64,000 nt of DNA from an uncultured Bacilli bacterium (GTDB lineage: Bacteria; Bacillota_I; Bacilli_A; RF39; UBA660): assembly GCA_934141535.1 (NCBI GenBank), contig CAKPCH010000004.1:62001-126000 (forward strand). Reading direction: 5' to 3'. Positions 24,166 through 33,546 of this stretch are shown here, in pieces (the first letter of the stretch is position 1; every line of letters starts with the position of its first letter). The notes under the pieces are model-generated. The model was not told where the DNA came from and did no database searches. It saw only the letters and a list, made by a program, of their open reading frames with translations. Both the position numbers and the translations under genes were made by a program.

Positions 24166-27104
24166 TTAATTTCCTCTAATTTAACACTTACTAATTTACT
24201 AACTCCAGATTCTTGCATTGTTATACCATATAGTATATCTACAAATTCCATTGTTTTTTTCTTATGAGTTATTACTATAAACTGAGTTTTATCTTTTAAT
24301 TTATTTATATATTCACCAAAAGATTCTACATTAACTTCATCGAGTGCTGCTTCAACCTCATCTAGTATACAAAATGGAACAGGACGAGATTTAAGTATAG
24401 CAAATAGTAAACTGATTGCTGTAAAAGTTTTTTCTCCACCTGATAATAAACTTATACTTTTTAATGTTTTACCTGGTGGACAAGCATTAATTTCTATACC
24501 TGTTTCAAGTATATTTGATAAATCTGTTAAAGTTAATTCAGCAGTACCACCTTTAAATAATTCTTTAAATGTTTTAGAAAAGTTTTCTTGAATAATTTTA
24601 AATGTTTTCATAAATTCTTGTTTCATTACTTTATCCATTTCATCTAATATTTCTAAAAGTGTTGTTTTAGCTCGTGATAAATCTTCTTGTTGATGTATTA
24701 AGAATTCATATCTTTGACTTATCTTTTCATATTCAAGTGGTGCCATTTCATTTACTGGGCCAATATCTTTAATTTGTTTCTTTAAAGAGTTTACTTTATT
24801 TCTAGCTAAATTACTATCCATATCAAGTTTATATAAACTAATTGCTTTTTCATAAGTAATAGAATATGTTTCATTTAATATATTTAATAAATTATCTAAT
24901 TTTACATCTGCCCTATTAACTTCAATTTCTAATTGGTGCAGCAAAGTATTTTTTTCATTAAATAATGTATTTTCACGTTTTATACTATATTCAAACTCTT
25001 CTAATTCATTATCTAATTTAATTTTATTATTATTTAACATTTCTAATTTAGATTCAGTAGTATTTTTAAGTTCAATAGCCTCATAATACTCTTTTAATAC
25101 TTCCTCTTCTTCTTTATCAACTGTATTGTTTAGACTGTTATTAGCACCATTTATTTCATTTATTAAGGCTTCTAATCTAGTATTTTTATCATTTATTAAA
25201 TTTTTAATAGATATAATAGAATTTTCATTATTTATCTTATCTTTATTTAATAAATATAATTTATCTTCAAGAGCTTTTAAATTATAGTCAACTTCATTTA
25301 TATTATTTTCTATATTCTTTTGCGAATCCTCTAAATTCTTTAAGTCTTTAATATTATTTTCTAATTCATATTTATCAGTAATAATATTTCTAGTTTTAAT
25401 ATTACCACCTGTTAAAGATCCACCTACATGTAATATTTCTCCATCAAGTGTTACTACTCTATATCTATAATTTATTTTTTTACTAATTATATTAGCGCTA
25501 TTTAAATCATCAACTACTATAACATTACCTAATTGATTTTTAATTATACTATCGTATTTCTTTTCACATTTAACTAAAGAAGATGCTATATCTATAAAGC
25601 CATTTTCTTTTTTTAATAAGGTAAGTGTATTATCATCTATACTTTTATCTTTTATAACATTTAATGGAAAGAAAGTTACTCTACCTATATTATTAGTTTT
25701 AAGATAGTTTATAGCATCTTTAGCGCATATTTCATTATCTACAACTACACAAGTAGCATTCCCACCAAGACTTATAGATATTGCTTTAGAATACTTTTCA
25801 TTTGTTTCTATTAAAGAAGCTATAGTATTATGTATTCCTCTTAATTTAGGATTATCTAATATAGATTTAACTGAATATGGAAGAGAAGAATTATTCTCTA
25901 TACTACTTTTTAATGTATCTATTTTAATTGATAATACATTAATATTTTTTATAATATTATTTAAATTAAATAATAAATCGTTTTTCTTACTTTTTTCTTT
26001 TATTATAAAACTATCAATATCATCTATATCTTTAACAATATCTTTTAACTCTTCTTCTTTTATACTAATATCATTATTATATTTTTTAATGCTATTTTTA
26101 ATAGATAATTCTTCTTCTTTTAAATTAATTAAATTATCATGTAACTTTGTATTATCTACTTGATATTTTTTTCTTTCTAATATTATTTGCTTTTTAGCAT
26201 TTAATTTTTCTACTTTAGTTGTAATATCAAGTAATTCGTTTTGTTTATTTTTTATTTCTTTTTCTAATTCATTTAAATTTAATTTATAAGAAGAAATTTT
26301 AGCATCATTAGAACTACTAGAAGTATTTAATTTAATTATTTCTTGATTTAATTCTTCTATTTTATTTTTATCCTCTTGATATTTATAATTTATATTTGTA
26401 ATATCGCTTGCTACTAAGGAAATTTCTAATTCTTTTAAAGTTTCATTTAATGATTGATATTCTTGTGCTTTAATTTTTTGTTCTCTTAATGGTTCTATTT
26501 GAGATTCTAATTCGTTTATAATATCATTAACACGATTCATATTATCATGAGTTTTATCTAATTTTTTAAGTGCTTCTTCTTTTCTTTTTTTATATTTTAA
26601 AACTCCTGCTGCTTCTTCAAATATAATACGTCTATTTTCTGGTTTACTTGATAATATATCTTCTATTTTACCTTGAGAAATTATATTAAATGATTCTTTA
26701 GCAATCCCACTATCCATTAATAGATCACTTATATCTTTTAATCTACATTTTTCGCCATTAATAAAAAATTCATTAGTACCATCTTTGTATAATCTTCTTT
26801 TTATAGAAATCTCATCATAAGCTATATTAAGATAATTATCGCTATTATCTAGTACTAAAGTAACGGTTGCTACATTCATAGGATTACGACTTTTACTACC
26901 TGCAAATATTACATCAGTCATACTTCCTTCACCACGTAAAGATTTAACTGATTGTTCACCAAGTACCCAACGTACAGCATCTACTACATTACTTTTACCA
27001 CTACCATTAGGTCCTACTATACCTGCTATATTATTTTCTAAATCTATTATTGTATTATCTGCAAACGATTTAAATCCTTGAGCAATTATTTTTTTTAAAT
27101 ACAT
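24162..27104 (-). CDS. smc: Chromosome segregation protein SMC, short form
   Basis: ATPase of the bacterial condensin. The N-terminal head has Walker A GPNGSGKSN (31-39) and the Q-loop region SQGKIEDILS; coiled coil runs from about 165 to 400; the hinge spans about 408-566 (LPYSVKSILDN to GSLTGGN); the returning coil runs to about 800; and the C-terminal head has LSGGEKTFTAISLL (about 888) and Walker B ILDEVEAALDEVN (about 917). All ATPase motifs are intact. At 980 residues it is some 200 shorter than B. subtilis SMC (1186), the loss being in the arms; Mycoplasma SMCs are similarly short. ATG 27104 follows AGGTGATG. Confidence 0.95.
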   Translation of the reverse strand: MYLKKIIAQGFKSFADNTIIDLENNIAGIVGPNGSGKSNVVDAVRWVLGEQSVKSLRGEGSMTDVIFAGSKSRNPMNVATVTLVLDNSDNYLNIAYDEISIKRRLYKDGTNEFFINGEKCRLKDISDLLMDSGIAKESFNIISQGKIEDILSSKPENRRIIFEEAAGVLKYKKRKEEALKKLDKTHDNMNRVNDIINELESQIEPLREQKIKAQEYQSLNETLKELEISLVASDITNINYKYQEDKNKIEELNQEIIKLNTSSSSNDAKISSYKLNLNELEKEIKNKQNELLDITTKVEKLNAKKQIILERKKYQVDNTKLHDNLINLKEEELSIKNSIKKYNNDISIKEEELKDIVKDIDDIDSFIIKEKSKKNDLLFNLNNIIKNINVLSIKIDTLKSSIENNSSLPYSVKSILDNPKLRGIHNTIASLIETNEKYSKAISISLGGNATCVVVDNEICAKDAINYLKTNNIGRVTFFPLNVIKDKSIDDNTLTLLKKENGFIDIASSLVKCEKKYDSIIKNQLGNVIVVDDLNSANIISKKINYRYRVVTLDGEILHVGGSLTGGNIKTRNIITDKYELENNIKDLKNLEDSQKNIENNINEVDYNLKALEDKLYLLNKDKINNENSIISIKNLINDKNTRLEALINEINGANNSLNNTVDKEEEEVLKEYYEAIELKNTTESKLEMLNNNKIKLDNELEEFEYSIKRENTLFNEKNTLLHQLEIEVNRADVKLDNLLNILNETYSITYEKAISLYKLDMDSNLARNKVNSLKKQIKDIGPVNEMAPLEYEKISQRYEFLIHQQEDLSRAKTTLLEILDEMDKVMKQEFMKTFKIIQENFSKTFKELFKGGTAELTLTDLSNILETGIEINACPPGKTLKSISLLSGGEKTFTAISLLFAILKSRPVPFCILDEVEAALDEVNVESFGEYINKLKDKTQFIVITHKKKTMEFVDILYGITMQESGVSKLVSVKLEEIK

Positions 27105-27159
27105 TAACATCACCTTACCGATATTAATATTATATCAATATTTAAGTTTAAAAACAAGG

Positions 27160-27199
27160 TAAATAAAAAATCTAGTTTATAAAATTATAAATTAGATTT
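27160..27199 (-). terminator. Terminator of the surface-protein gene
   Basis: A 15-base stem with one mismatch (27168-27182 with 27185-27199), running on the minus strand into TTTTTTATTT. Confidence 0.75.
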
Positions 27200-29341
27200 T
27201 AAAACTTCAATTACTGGACGAACTCCGTAAGCTCCACTTGAACTTACTTTAGTTTGATAAGTTTGAGCTACTAAGGTACCACTACCGTTAGAATATCTAG
27301 AATATGTAAAACTCACTGCCCAAGCAGCATGATCTGATTTAGTATATTTTGTTAATGCACAAGAGGTTGTTGTCCAATAACCCCAAATGATTACATCTGA
27401 ATTATATAAGCAACCAAAGTTTTTACAATCACTACTTGTTCTATCAAATAGCCAGCCATATTTACATCCACTTGTATTTCCTTTTTCATCATCATCATTA
27501 TAATAACAAGTACTACTTGCAGTAGTTGTGTTAGTTTCAAAATAAAAATTACCTGGTGGATCAGTTACTTCATTAAAAGTTGTATTACCTGTGATTTTAG
27601 CTATCTCACCCGCAGAAATAAGCCTTGCCTTATAATCAGCATAATCAATATTGTATTTAGATTGACTGGGCTGAGCTGATTGATCTAGTGAATAAGAAGT
27701 TGGCGTTTCTACTCCTATCCAAGATGATGTATCAGTTTTTAATTGTTCTAATACTTCTTTAGGACCAGTTGTAGAACTTCCACTAGAATTCCATGCTATA
27801 GTTGATGTTGTATTATGATCAAGTATTAAATTTAACTTATCTCCACCATCATCATTAAATGCATAAAACTTCATACATCCTGATTTTACTCCAGCATTAC
27901 TTTGTGAATCTGTATAATCTGTACAAGTTGTTCCTTTGTCTACATCAAAATAAACTATTTCACCGTTAGAATATGTTTTCACTCCGTTACCAATAGTAAT
28001 ATCACCACTTACATTAGGTATTGTCAATAATTTAGTAGTTGTATCATATATATAGTCTACATCTTTAGTTAATACTGTATCTCCCATAACAATCTTAGGA
28101 TTACCTAAATCAATATTTGCTGTATATGTATTACCTTCTATTGCTTCTTTATTACAATTAGTACATGTCACTCCATCATATGTTACTTTAAATATTTGTT
28201 TATATTCAAAACCTATATTAAAACTTTGAGGTTCACTAGTTACTAAACTATCATTTATTCCATCTTTATATTTAATCGTTACATATATTTTTTTAGTTAC
28301 TCCATTTGTACAGTTATCACCATCACATACTGGTATTACATCATTTTCATTATAATTATCTATTGTATAATCTAAATTAGTATCTGAACTTAAAGATGAT
28401 TTTGATAATGTTATTACTGGGCGAATACCTGGTGATGTAACATAAACGAAGTCGTTACCCAAATAATTGCTATAATGCACATCCCACACACGAGTATAAT
28501 CATTAATATAAAGTGAAACAGTCCAATAACTCCAACCTTCTTGAACTGGATGAGTTGCATTTCTTAAGTAGTCACATAACCATATTGGCAAACCTGAAAT
28601 AGTTGTATTACTAAATGTTTTACCTGATGCTGTAGCTATCTGATATACGGTTGGAAAAATTACTTCTACTCCTTCTTTATTAAATATACTTTTTATGTGG
28701 CCTAAATAATCTTTTCCTTCTGGCGCATCACTTCCAGTGGTCGCTATATTTTTACATGTTTTTCCATTTGCTCCACCATCTGTACACCATTTTATTTTTT
28801 GCGGTACATATGAATCCATAAAGTTTTCTTTCATGATTAAACTTACTGTGTCTGTATTATTTTCTAGAACAAAGAATGTATTTGAATAATTGTCTCCTAC
28901 TTGGCATGTATATTCATCACCATAATTAAAGTTCCCACTTGGTACATTGCCTGTAGTTGCTGTTGTTACTGGAGTACATATTGGAGTTTGTGTAAGTGCT
29001 CCCATTTTTACATTACCTAAATTAGTTATATCTACTTCATATTTTACATATGAATCTTTACTTGGTAATACTACATCTCCAAATATATTAGATACGTTAT
29101 ATTCTTCAGTTCTTGATATAGCACCTCCATTTGTAGAATTTACTTTTATACCAGTTAATCTTACTGTTTTATCTACTCTTATCATAGCTATATTTTTCAT
29201 AACTAAGTTTGAACTAAATGAAGCAAATCCTATAGTTAAACTTGTTACTAATATAGCACATATTACTATTAAATATTTTGAGATCTTTTTTCTCTTTATA
29301 AAACTAAAATTATTAAATCCATAATTATTTTTATGCCTCAT
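27185..29341 (-). CDS. Large surface protein with two lectin-like GVRP modules
   Basis: A 718-residue exported protein. Residues 1-45 are a basic start followed by one hydrophobic helix (ISKYLIVICAILVTSLTIGF) with no prepilin motif. A beta-rich region follows to about residue 118. Module 1 (about 119-317) runs from a CTPVTTATTGNVP start to GIRPVITLSKSSL. A middle beta-rich region (about 320-455) has a Cys pair. Module 2 (about 455-718) ends AYGVRPVIEVLKSNL. Module 1 is nearly the same sequence as the module of the pilin at 34156. These modules, with aromatic YWT and GVRP landmarks, resemble C-type-lectin-like or FGE-type folds that bind ligands. No LPXTG anchor is present, so it is probably membrane-held by the N-terminal helix. 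Confidence 0.7.
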   Translation of the reverse strand: MRHKNNYGFNNFSFIKRKKISKYLIVICAILVTSLTIGFASFSSNLVMKNIAMIRVDKTVRLTGIKVNSTNGGAISRTEEYNVSNIFGDVVLPSKDSYVKYEVDITNLGNVKMGALTQTPICTPVTTATTGNVPSGNFNYGDEYTCQVGDNYSNTFFVLENNTDTVSLIMKENFMDSYVPQKIKWCTDGGANGKTCKNIATTGSDAPEGKDYLGHIKSIFNKEGVEVIFPTVYQIATASGKTFSNTTISGLPIWLCDYLRNATHPVQEGWSYWTVSLYINDYTRVWDVHYSNYLGNDFVYVTSPGIRPVITLSKSSLSSDTNLDYTIDNYNENDVIPVCDGDNCTNGVTKKIYVTIKYKDGINDSLVTSEPQSFNIGFEYKQIFKVTYDGVTCTNCNKEAIEGNTYTANIDLGNPKIVMGDTVLTKDVDYIYDTTTKLLTIPNVSGDITIGNGVKTYSNGEIVYFDVDKGTTCTDYTDSQSNAGVKSGCMKFYAFNDDGGDKLNLILDHNTTSTIAWNSSGSSTTGPKEVLEQLKTDTSSWIGVETPTSYSLDQSAQPSQSKYNIDYADYKARLISAGEIAKITGNTTFNEVTDPPGNFYFETNTTTASSTCYYNDDDEKGNTSGCKYGWLFDRTSSDCKNFGCLYNSDVIIWGYWTTTSCALTKYTKSDHAAWAVSFTYSRYSNGSGTLVAQTYQTKVSSSGAYGVRPVIEVLKSNL

Positions 29342-29451
29342 ATTTAATTCATATCCTTCTTTTATAGTTTACCACATATTACTATTTTTTTACATTCATT
29401 ATTGGTATATTTATATAAAAACTATTCTTCATTATATTATTATAATATCGC

Positions 29452-29505
29452 AAAAAAAAAAAAAAAACAAGTAATATTTTTGAAAAATTAAAAATTTACT
29501 TGTTT
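29452..29505 (-). terminator. Terminator of SASP gene with A15 tract
   Basis: CAAGTAA-type stem (about 29467-29475 with 29497-29505) ends on the minus strand in 15 consecutive T (A15 at 29452-29466 on the plus strand). A closely similar hairpin precedes the pilin gene at 35193-35240. Confidence 0.75.
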
Positions 29506-29513
29506 ATAATTAC

Positions 29514-29717
29514 TTATTTAATTTTATAATTATTTATATTTTGATAATATTGTTTTCCTAAATTAACTAGTCTTTTAGTCATTTCTCCACCAACACTACC
29601 ATTTAATCTACTTGAAGTATCAGGACCTAGTTCTACACCAAATTCTCGTGCTATTTCATATTTTAAATTTTCTATAGCTTGTTTAGATCCAGGAACTACT
29701 AAAGAATTATTAGTCAT
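29514..29717 (-). CDS. Alpha/beta-type small acid-soluble spore protein
   Basis: Coats and protects DNA in the dormant spore. The 67-residue product carries both family signatures: [19 protein letters not shown] (the GPR protease recognises the EFGV region) and [14 protein letters not shown] Ser/Pro/Gly-Lys-Gln-Ala start (VVPGSKQAI) is also typical. ATG 29717 follows GAGGTGATAAC. CATACTA (29758-29764 on the minus strand) is a perfect SigG-type -10. It is the neighbour of a second SASP, each with its own terminator. Confidence 0.95.
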   Translation of the reverse strand: MTNNSLVVPGSKQAIENLKYEIAREFGVELGPDTSSRLNGSVGGEMTKRLVNLGKQYYQNINNYKIK

Positions 29718-29757
29718 GTTATCACCTCATTATTATTATTTACTTATATTTAAATAT

Positions 29758-29764
29758 TAGTATG
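29758..29764 (-). promoter_or_regulatory. SigG-type -10 box of the SASP gene
   Basis: CATACTA on the minus strand, about 40 bases before the start codon, equals the SigF/SigG -10 consensus. AGTATAT 17 bases further upstream is a loose -35. Confidence 0.55.
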
Positions 29765-29892
29765 AGAATTTTTTCCAATTAATATACTAAATATTGTTAA
29801 AATAGAAATATCTACTACTAATACTCTAAAATTATTAAGCCACAATAATAATGGAATCAGAAATTCTACTATCCATTTTCTTTCTTTTTTAT

Positions 29893-29919
29893 AAAAAAAG
29901 ATAGCAAGTAATCGCTATC
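29893..29919 (-). terminator. Terminator of the second SASP gene
   Basis: GATAGC stem (29900-29905 with 29914-29919) followed on the minus strand by seven T. Confidence 0.85.
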
Positions 29920-29929
29920 CATTTTCTAA

Positions 29930-30136
29930 CTATTTAGTATAAGTGTTTCCACCTAAATGTTGTTCACCCATTTGAACTAATCTTTTAGTGATTTCTCCTC
30001 CAACTGAACCGTTAGCTCTTGAAGTAGCATCAGGACCCATAGTAACTCCTAATTCACTAGCTATTTCATATTTCATCTTATCGATTGCTTGTTTAGCTCC
30101 AGGTACAACAAATTTACTATTTAATTTGTTATTCAT
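29930..30136 (-). CDS. Alpha/beta-type small acid-soluble spore protein
   Basis: A 68-residue SASP, close paralogue of its neighbour at 29514: [19 protein letters not shown], then [11 protein letters not shown] and [16 protein letters not shown]. Both signatures are intact, including the GPR cleavage region. ATG 30136 follows AGGAGGTGAA, an almost ideal ribosome site; the 12-residue longer reading from 30172 includes that site and is rejected. A CAAATTA box at 30159-30165 could be a SigG -10 but would give a short leader. Two unlinked transcription units for two SASPs imply high demand for the proteins late in spore formation. Confidence 0.95.
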   Translation of the reverse strand: MNNKLNSKFVVPGAKQAIDKMKYEIASELGVTMGPDATSRANGSVGGEITKRLVQMGEQHLGGNTYTK

Positions 30137-30212
30137 AATTTCACCTCCTGTACATTTATAATTTGTGTACAAAGAGGATTTTTATACAAAATTTATTTGG
30201 TAATTTTTTCTT

Positions 30213-31382
30213 CTATAATAAATCACTTTTTTCTTGATTTAAATTTTTTATTATTTCTACATTTTCTATACATTCATCTATTAATGCTTCATAATCAAAT
30301 AATGATTCATAATATAAACATTTATTTATATTTGGATTTATTACAGGATGTGTTGGTAAAAATATAGTACAACAATCTTCATAAGGTAATATACTTGTTT
30401 CATATGTATTTATTTTATTTGCTATATCTATAATTTCCAATTTATCCATGCATGCAACAGGTCTAATTACAGGAAAATTGGTAACACTATTAATAACACC
30501 CATACTAGTTAAAGTTTGACTTGCTACTTGTCCAATACTTTCTCCATTAATTATTACTTTGCATTTATGTTTTTTAGCTAACCTTTCAGCTATTCTATAC
30601 ATCATACGTCTCATAATAGTAATAACATAAGTATCTTCTACATTTTTATAAATTGCTTCTTGTAATTTAGTAAAAGGAATTACATTTACTGTTATTCCAA
30701 AAGAATACTCATTAATAATACTAGCTAATTTAATAACTTTATTTTTTGCTTCTATACTTGTATGAGGTGGAGATTCAAAATATAAACATTCTAGATCTAC
30801 TCCTCTTTTAAGTGCTAAATAACCTGCTACTGGAGAATCAATTCCACCACTTAGCATTAACATTCCTTTGCCTTGAATACCAACAGGATATCCACCAATT
30901 CCTTTAATTTCATTAGTATATATAAAAGTACCTTCAACTCTTATTTCAATAACTACTTCTAAATCTGGATTTTTAACGTCTACTTTACAAGGTATAGCTC
31001 TTAAAACTGCACCACCTATTATATTATTTAATTCCATACTATGAACTTCAAAAGATTTATCTGCTCTTTTAGTATGAATTTTAAAAGTATTAAAATTTTC
31101 CTTTTTTAATAAATCTATAACACAATTTTTAATATCTTCAATATTATTATTTACTTTAGTAGCAATTACTATTCCATGTATACCAAATACTTTTTTAAGT
31201 GCTTCTACTATATGTTTTTCATCATCACATTCAATATACATTCTAACTCTATCATACTTCATTTTATATTCATAATTTTTTAAAGCATTTCTTATATTAT
31301 TAGCAAGTAATTTTATAAATGTTTTTCTATTTGCTTTTTTAGTTGTAAGTTCTCCATATTTAATTAATATTAATTTATTCAT
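30213..31382 (-). CDS. thiI: tRNA 4-thiouridine sulfurtransferase
   Basis: Adenylates and sulfurates U8 of tRNA to 4-thiouridine, taking sulfur from a cysteine desulfurase; also used in thiamine synthesis in some species. The 389-residue product has a ferredoxin-like N-terminal domain, THUMP (about 60-165) and the PP-loop ATPase with MLSGGIDSPVAGYL at about 180. There is no C-terminal rhodanese domain, as in most Firmicutes. ATG 31382 follows GGGTGAAAAGT. No nifS-type gene is adjacent here. Confidence 0.93.
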   Translation of the reverse strand: MNKLILIKYGELTTKKANRKTFIKLLANNIRNALKNYEYKMKYDRVRMYIECDDEKHIVEALKKVFGIHGIVIATKVNNNIEDIKNCVIDLLKKENFNTFKIHTKRADKSFEVHSMELNNIIGGAVLRAIPCKVDVKNPDLEVVIEIRVEGTFIYTNEIKGIGGYPVGIQGKGMLMLSGGIDSPVAGYLALKRGVDLECLYFESPPHTSIEAKNKVIKLASIINEYSFGITVNVIPFTKLQEAIYKNVEDTYVITIMRRMMYRIAERLAKKHKCKVIINGESIGQVASQTLTSMGVINSVTNFPVIRPVACMDKLEIIDIANKINTYETSILPYEDCCTIFLPTHPVINPNINKCLYYESLFDYEALIDECIENVEIIKNLNQEKSDLL

Positions 31383-31465
31383 ACTTTTCACCCTTCACCT
31401 AGTAAATTATATCTTACTTTTAAAAAAAAGTAAATTAAAAAACAAGATTAAACTTGTTTTTAAGA

Positions 31466-31735
31466 TTATTTTTTAAATAGATTACTGTTAATCATATTAT
31501 TAATATTTTTATTCATTAATACAAAGTTATCTTTTCTACCTCTTACGTTATTACAATTAGGTATAAATGTATTAGATGAAGTTTTAATATTTGGCAAATT
31601 CTCACGTGCTTTCATTAAAACTAAATTATCACGACTATGACTTATATTTTTCTTTTTTAAATTATTTATATCGTTATTATTATGTATATAAATATTTCTT
31701 TCATTAAAGCCATCAGTATTAAAATTCATTAACAT
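31466..31735 (-). CDS. Asn-rich hypothetical protein
   Basis: Not recognised. The 89-residue product is very rich in Asn (about a quarter of residues), Lys and Ile, with no hydrophobic helix. The pair DNLVLMKARENLPN and DNFVLMNKNINN looks like an internal repeat of about 12 residues, spaced by about 30. GGGTGA before ATG 31735 is a normal ribosome site, and the ORF overlaps the end of the upstream gene by 17 bases. A longer reading from 31813 would lie wholly inside that gene and is rejected. Disordered or low-complexity protein is likely. Confidence 0.5.
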   Translation of the reverse strand: MLMNFNTDGFNERNIYIHNNNDINNLKKKNISHSRDNLVLMKARENLPNIKTSSNTFIPNCNNVRGRKDNFVLMNKNINNMINSNLFKK

Positions 31736-32546
31736 ATTCACCCTTATATAAGCAATACTCATTATATTTACATAATGTATCTTTATATGTATATTTGTAT
31801 ATCTTCTTATCATTTTTACTTAAAGAAGCAAATACATCATTTAAATTATCTTCACTTATAAATGTACCACTCGTTAATTCCTGAGTATATGAAGCATCTT
31901 TATATATTTTATAAGTATTACCTTCTACCTTAGCAAATCCTACATAATTATAAATAATAATATCATCATTTTCATATTGTGCTTTTATAAATTGTGTTAA
32001 ATCATAATAAGCAACATTTTTGCTTTTTGAAGTACATAATCCTTCATATATAAAACTTTTTAAAGAACTATTATAAGTCCAAGTACCAGGATATATACTA
32101 GAATCCTCTGGAACATAAAAACTATCTAATGTATATTTAATATCTTTACCTAAAATATTTTGAATTCTAAGAGTTAAATATACATCACTAATAATTTTTG
32201 GTGTTGTAGTACATGAAACGCGTCCACTATAACTTTTTATATTAACTCCTTCTATGCCTAAGAAAGCATTATATAATATATCATTATTTGTCATGTCTGA
32301 AACAGTAAATGTATTATTTAAATAATATGTATTACTTTCATATATACTACTTCTAAACTTAGGAGTATGTATACTATCTAAAATCTCTTGTGTTACTTCT
32401 TTTTTCTCATCATTATTTTTTTCTTCTTTATCTATTATTTTTGGCATTTTTAATTTTTCTATATAGTTATATAAACTAGGTAAACAAAATACTAGTACTA
32501 TAACAACTCCAAAACATATAAATATAAACTTATTATTTTTCTGCAC
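31719..32546 (-). CDS. Membrane-anchored exported protein, unknown
   Basis: Not recognised. The 275-residue product has one N-terminal hydrophobic helix (about residues 7-24), a charged linker (about 30-55) and a beta-rich extracytoplasmic domain with many Tyr and Ser and a few Cys (YSGRVSCTTTPK, YEGLCTSK, TLCKYNEYCLYK) that may form disulfides. GTG 32546 is the likely start, placed normally after GGGTGA; the GTG at 32555 lies in the ribosome site. It follows yqeH by about ten bases, so it is in the yqeG-yqeH operon, though its export makes a link with those cytosolic proteins unlikely. Confidence 0.6.
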   Translation of the reverse strand: MQKNNKFIFICFGVVIVLVFCLPSLYNYIEKLKMPKIIDKEEKNNDEKKEVTQEILDSIHTPKFRSSIYESNTYYLNNTFTVSDMTNNDILYNAFLGIEGVNIKSYSGRVSCTTTPKIISDVYLTLRIQNILGKDIKYTLDSFYVPEDSSIYPGTWTYNSSLKSFIYEGLCTSKSKNVAYYDLTQFIKAQYENDDIIIYNYVGFAKVEGNTYKIYKDASYTQELTSGTFISEDNLNDVFASLSKNDKKIYKYTYKDTLCKYNEYCLYKGEYVNEF

Positions 32547-32556
32547 ACTATTCACC

Positions 32557-33546
32557 CTATATTAAACTTTTTCTAACAAAAACGTTTATCCCTTCTTTTA
32601 TATATATTAAAATATCAGTACCTATTGTAAAATGAATGAAACCTAATCCTTGAATTACTAAATCTTCATCACTATTTATTTTAAATTTGTAGCACTTCAA
32701 TCCATTAAAGTCACTATTTATTTTATAACTTCTATTTATTTTTAAAGCATTTGATATATAGTATGTCATGTTTGTCTTAGATAATATATCTATTTTAAAT
32801 ATATTATCTATAATAAAACTTTGTGGACACTTAACTTGATATGTTATAGGTTTTATTTCTTGTTTAGGTATTATTCTCTTTAAAGTCTTATCATCTACAT
32901 AATTTATTATATCACCTTCATCAAGCAATCCTGGTGTATCTATAAGTGTTAATGAATCTGAAAGCTTTATATCAATACTATCAATAGTAGTAGATGGCAT
33001 ATTACTTGTAGTAATATATGAATCAGATGAAGTATAATTATATATTAATTTATTAATTAATGTACTTTTACCTGAATTAGTAAATCCTACTACGTATACC
33101 CTATTACTTTTTTTATATTTATTAATTTTATTAAATAATTCATCAATATTATAATTTTTCTTACTACTAACAACTATACTATCTATAAAATTAATATTTA
33201 AATATTTAAAATAGGCTTTTAATGATTCATCATAGCAAGAACGTGGTATAATGTCTCTTTTAGTTAATACTAATAAAATATCATTATTTAAATACTTTTT
33301 AATATCTATTAAATCTTTACTTATATTAAATAAATCAACTACTAATACAACTAAATCTTTACTATTATTAATGCTTTTTAATATATCAATGTATTCTTCA
33401 TTAGTAGCGTTTACTTTAGATATTTCATTATAATTTCTAATTCTAAAGCATCTTTGACATAGTTTATTAGTTATATCTTTTGTATAGCCAATTTCTAATT
33501 CATTTAAATTTTGGAGTACTACTCCACATCCTATACATTTACACAT
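32557..33546 (-). CDS. yqeH: Ribosome-biogenesis GTPase YqeH
   Basis: A circularly permuted GTPase needed for 30S assembly. The 329-residue product has an N-terminal zinc finger (CKCIGCGV and CQRC), then the G motifs in permuted order: G4 TKRD at about 93, G5 SSKK, G1 GFTNSGKST at about 155, and G3 DTPGLL at about 201, followed by an RNA-binding C-terminal domain. It overlaps the end of yqeG by eight bases, which is the Bacillus arrangement. Confidence 0.93.
   Translation of the reverse strand: MCKCIGCGVVLQNLNELEIGYTKDITNKLCQRCFRIRNYNEISKVNATNEEYIDILKSINNSKDLVVLVVDLFNISKDLIDIKKYLNNDILLVLTKRDIIPRSCYDESLKAYFKYLNINFIDSIVVSSKKNYNIDELFNKINKYKKSNRVYVVGFTNSGKSTLINKLIYNYTSSDSYITTSNMPSTTIDSIDIKLSDSLTLIDTPGLLDEGDIINYVDDKTLKRIIPKQEIKPITYQVKCPQSFIIDNIFKIDILSKTNMTYYISNALKINRSYKINSDFNGLKCYKFKINSDEDLVIQGLGFIHFTIGTDILIYIKEGINVFVRKSLI

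Noticed and set aside
28947..29324. Plus-strand ORF of 125 codons inside the surface-protein gene
   Set aside because: It is a shadow of the reverse gene: no ribosome site, and codon pattern fits the minus-strand frame.
29452..29466. A15 tract as a phase-variation switch for the surface protein
   Set aside because: It is the T-tail of the SASP terminator on the minus strand and about 110 bases from the surface-protein start, so a simple explanation suffices.
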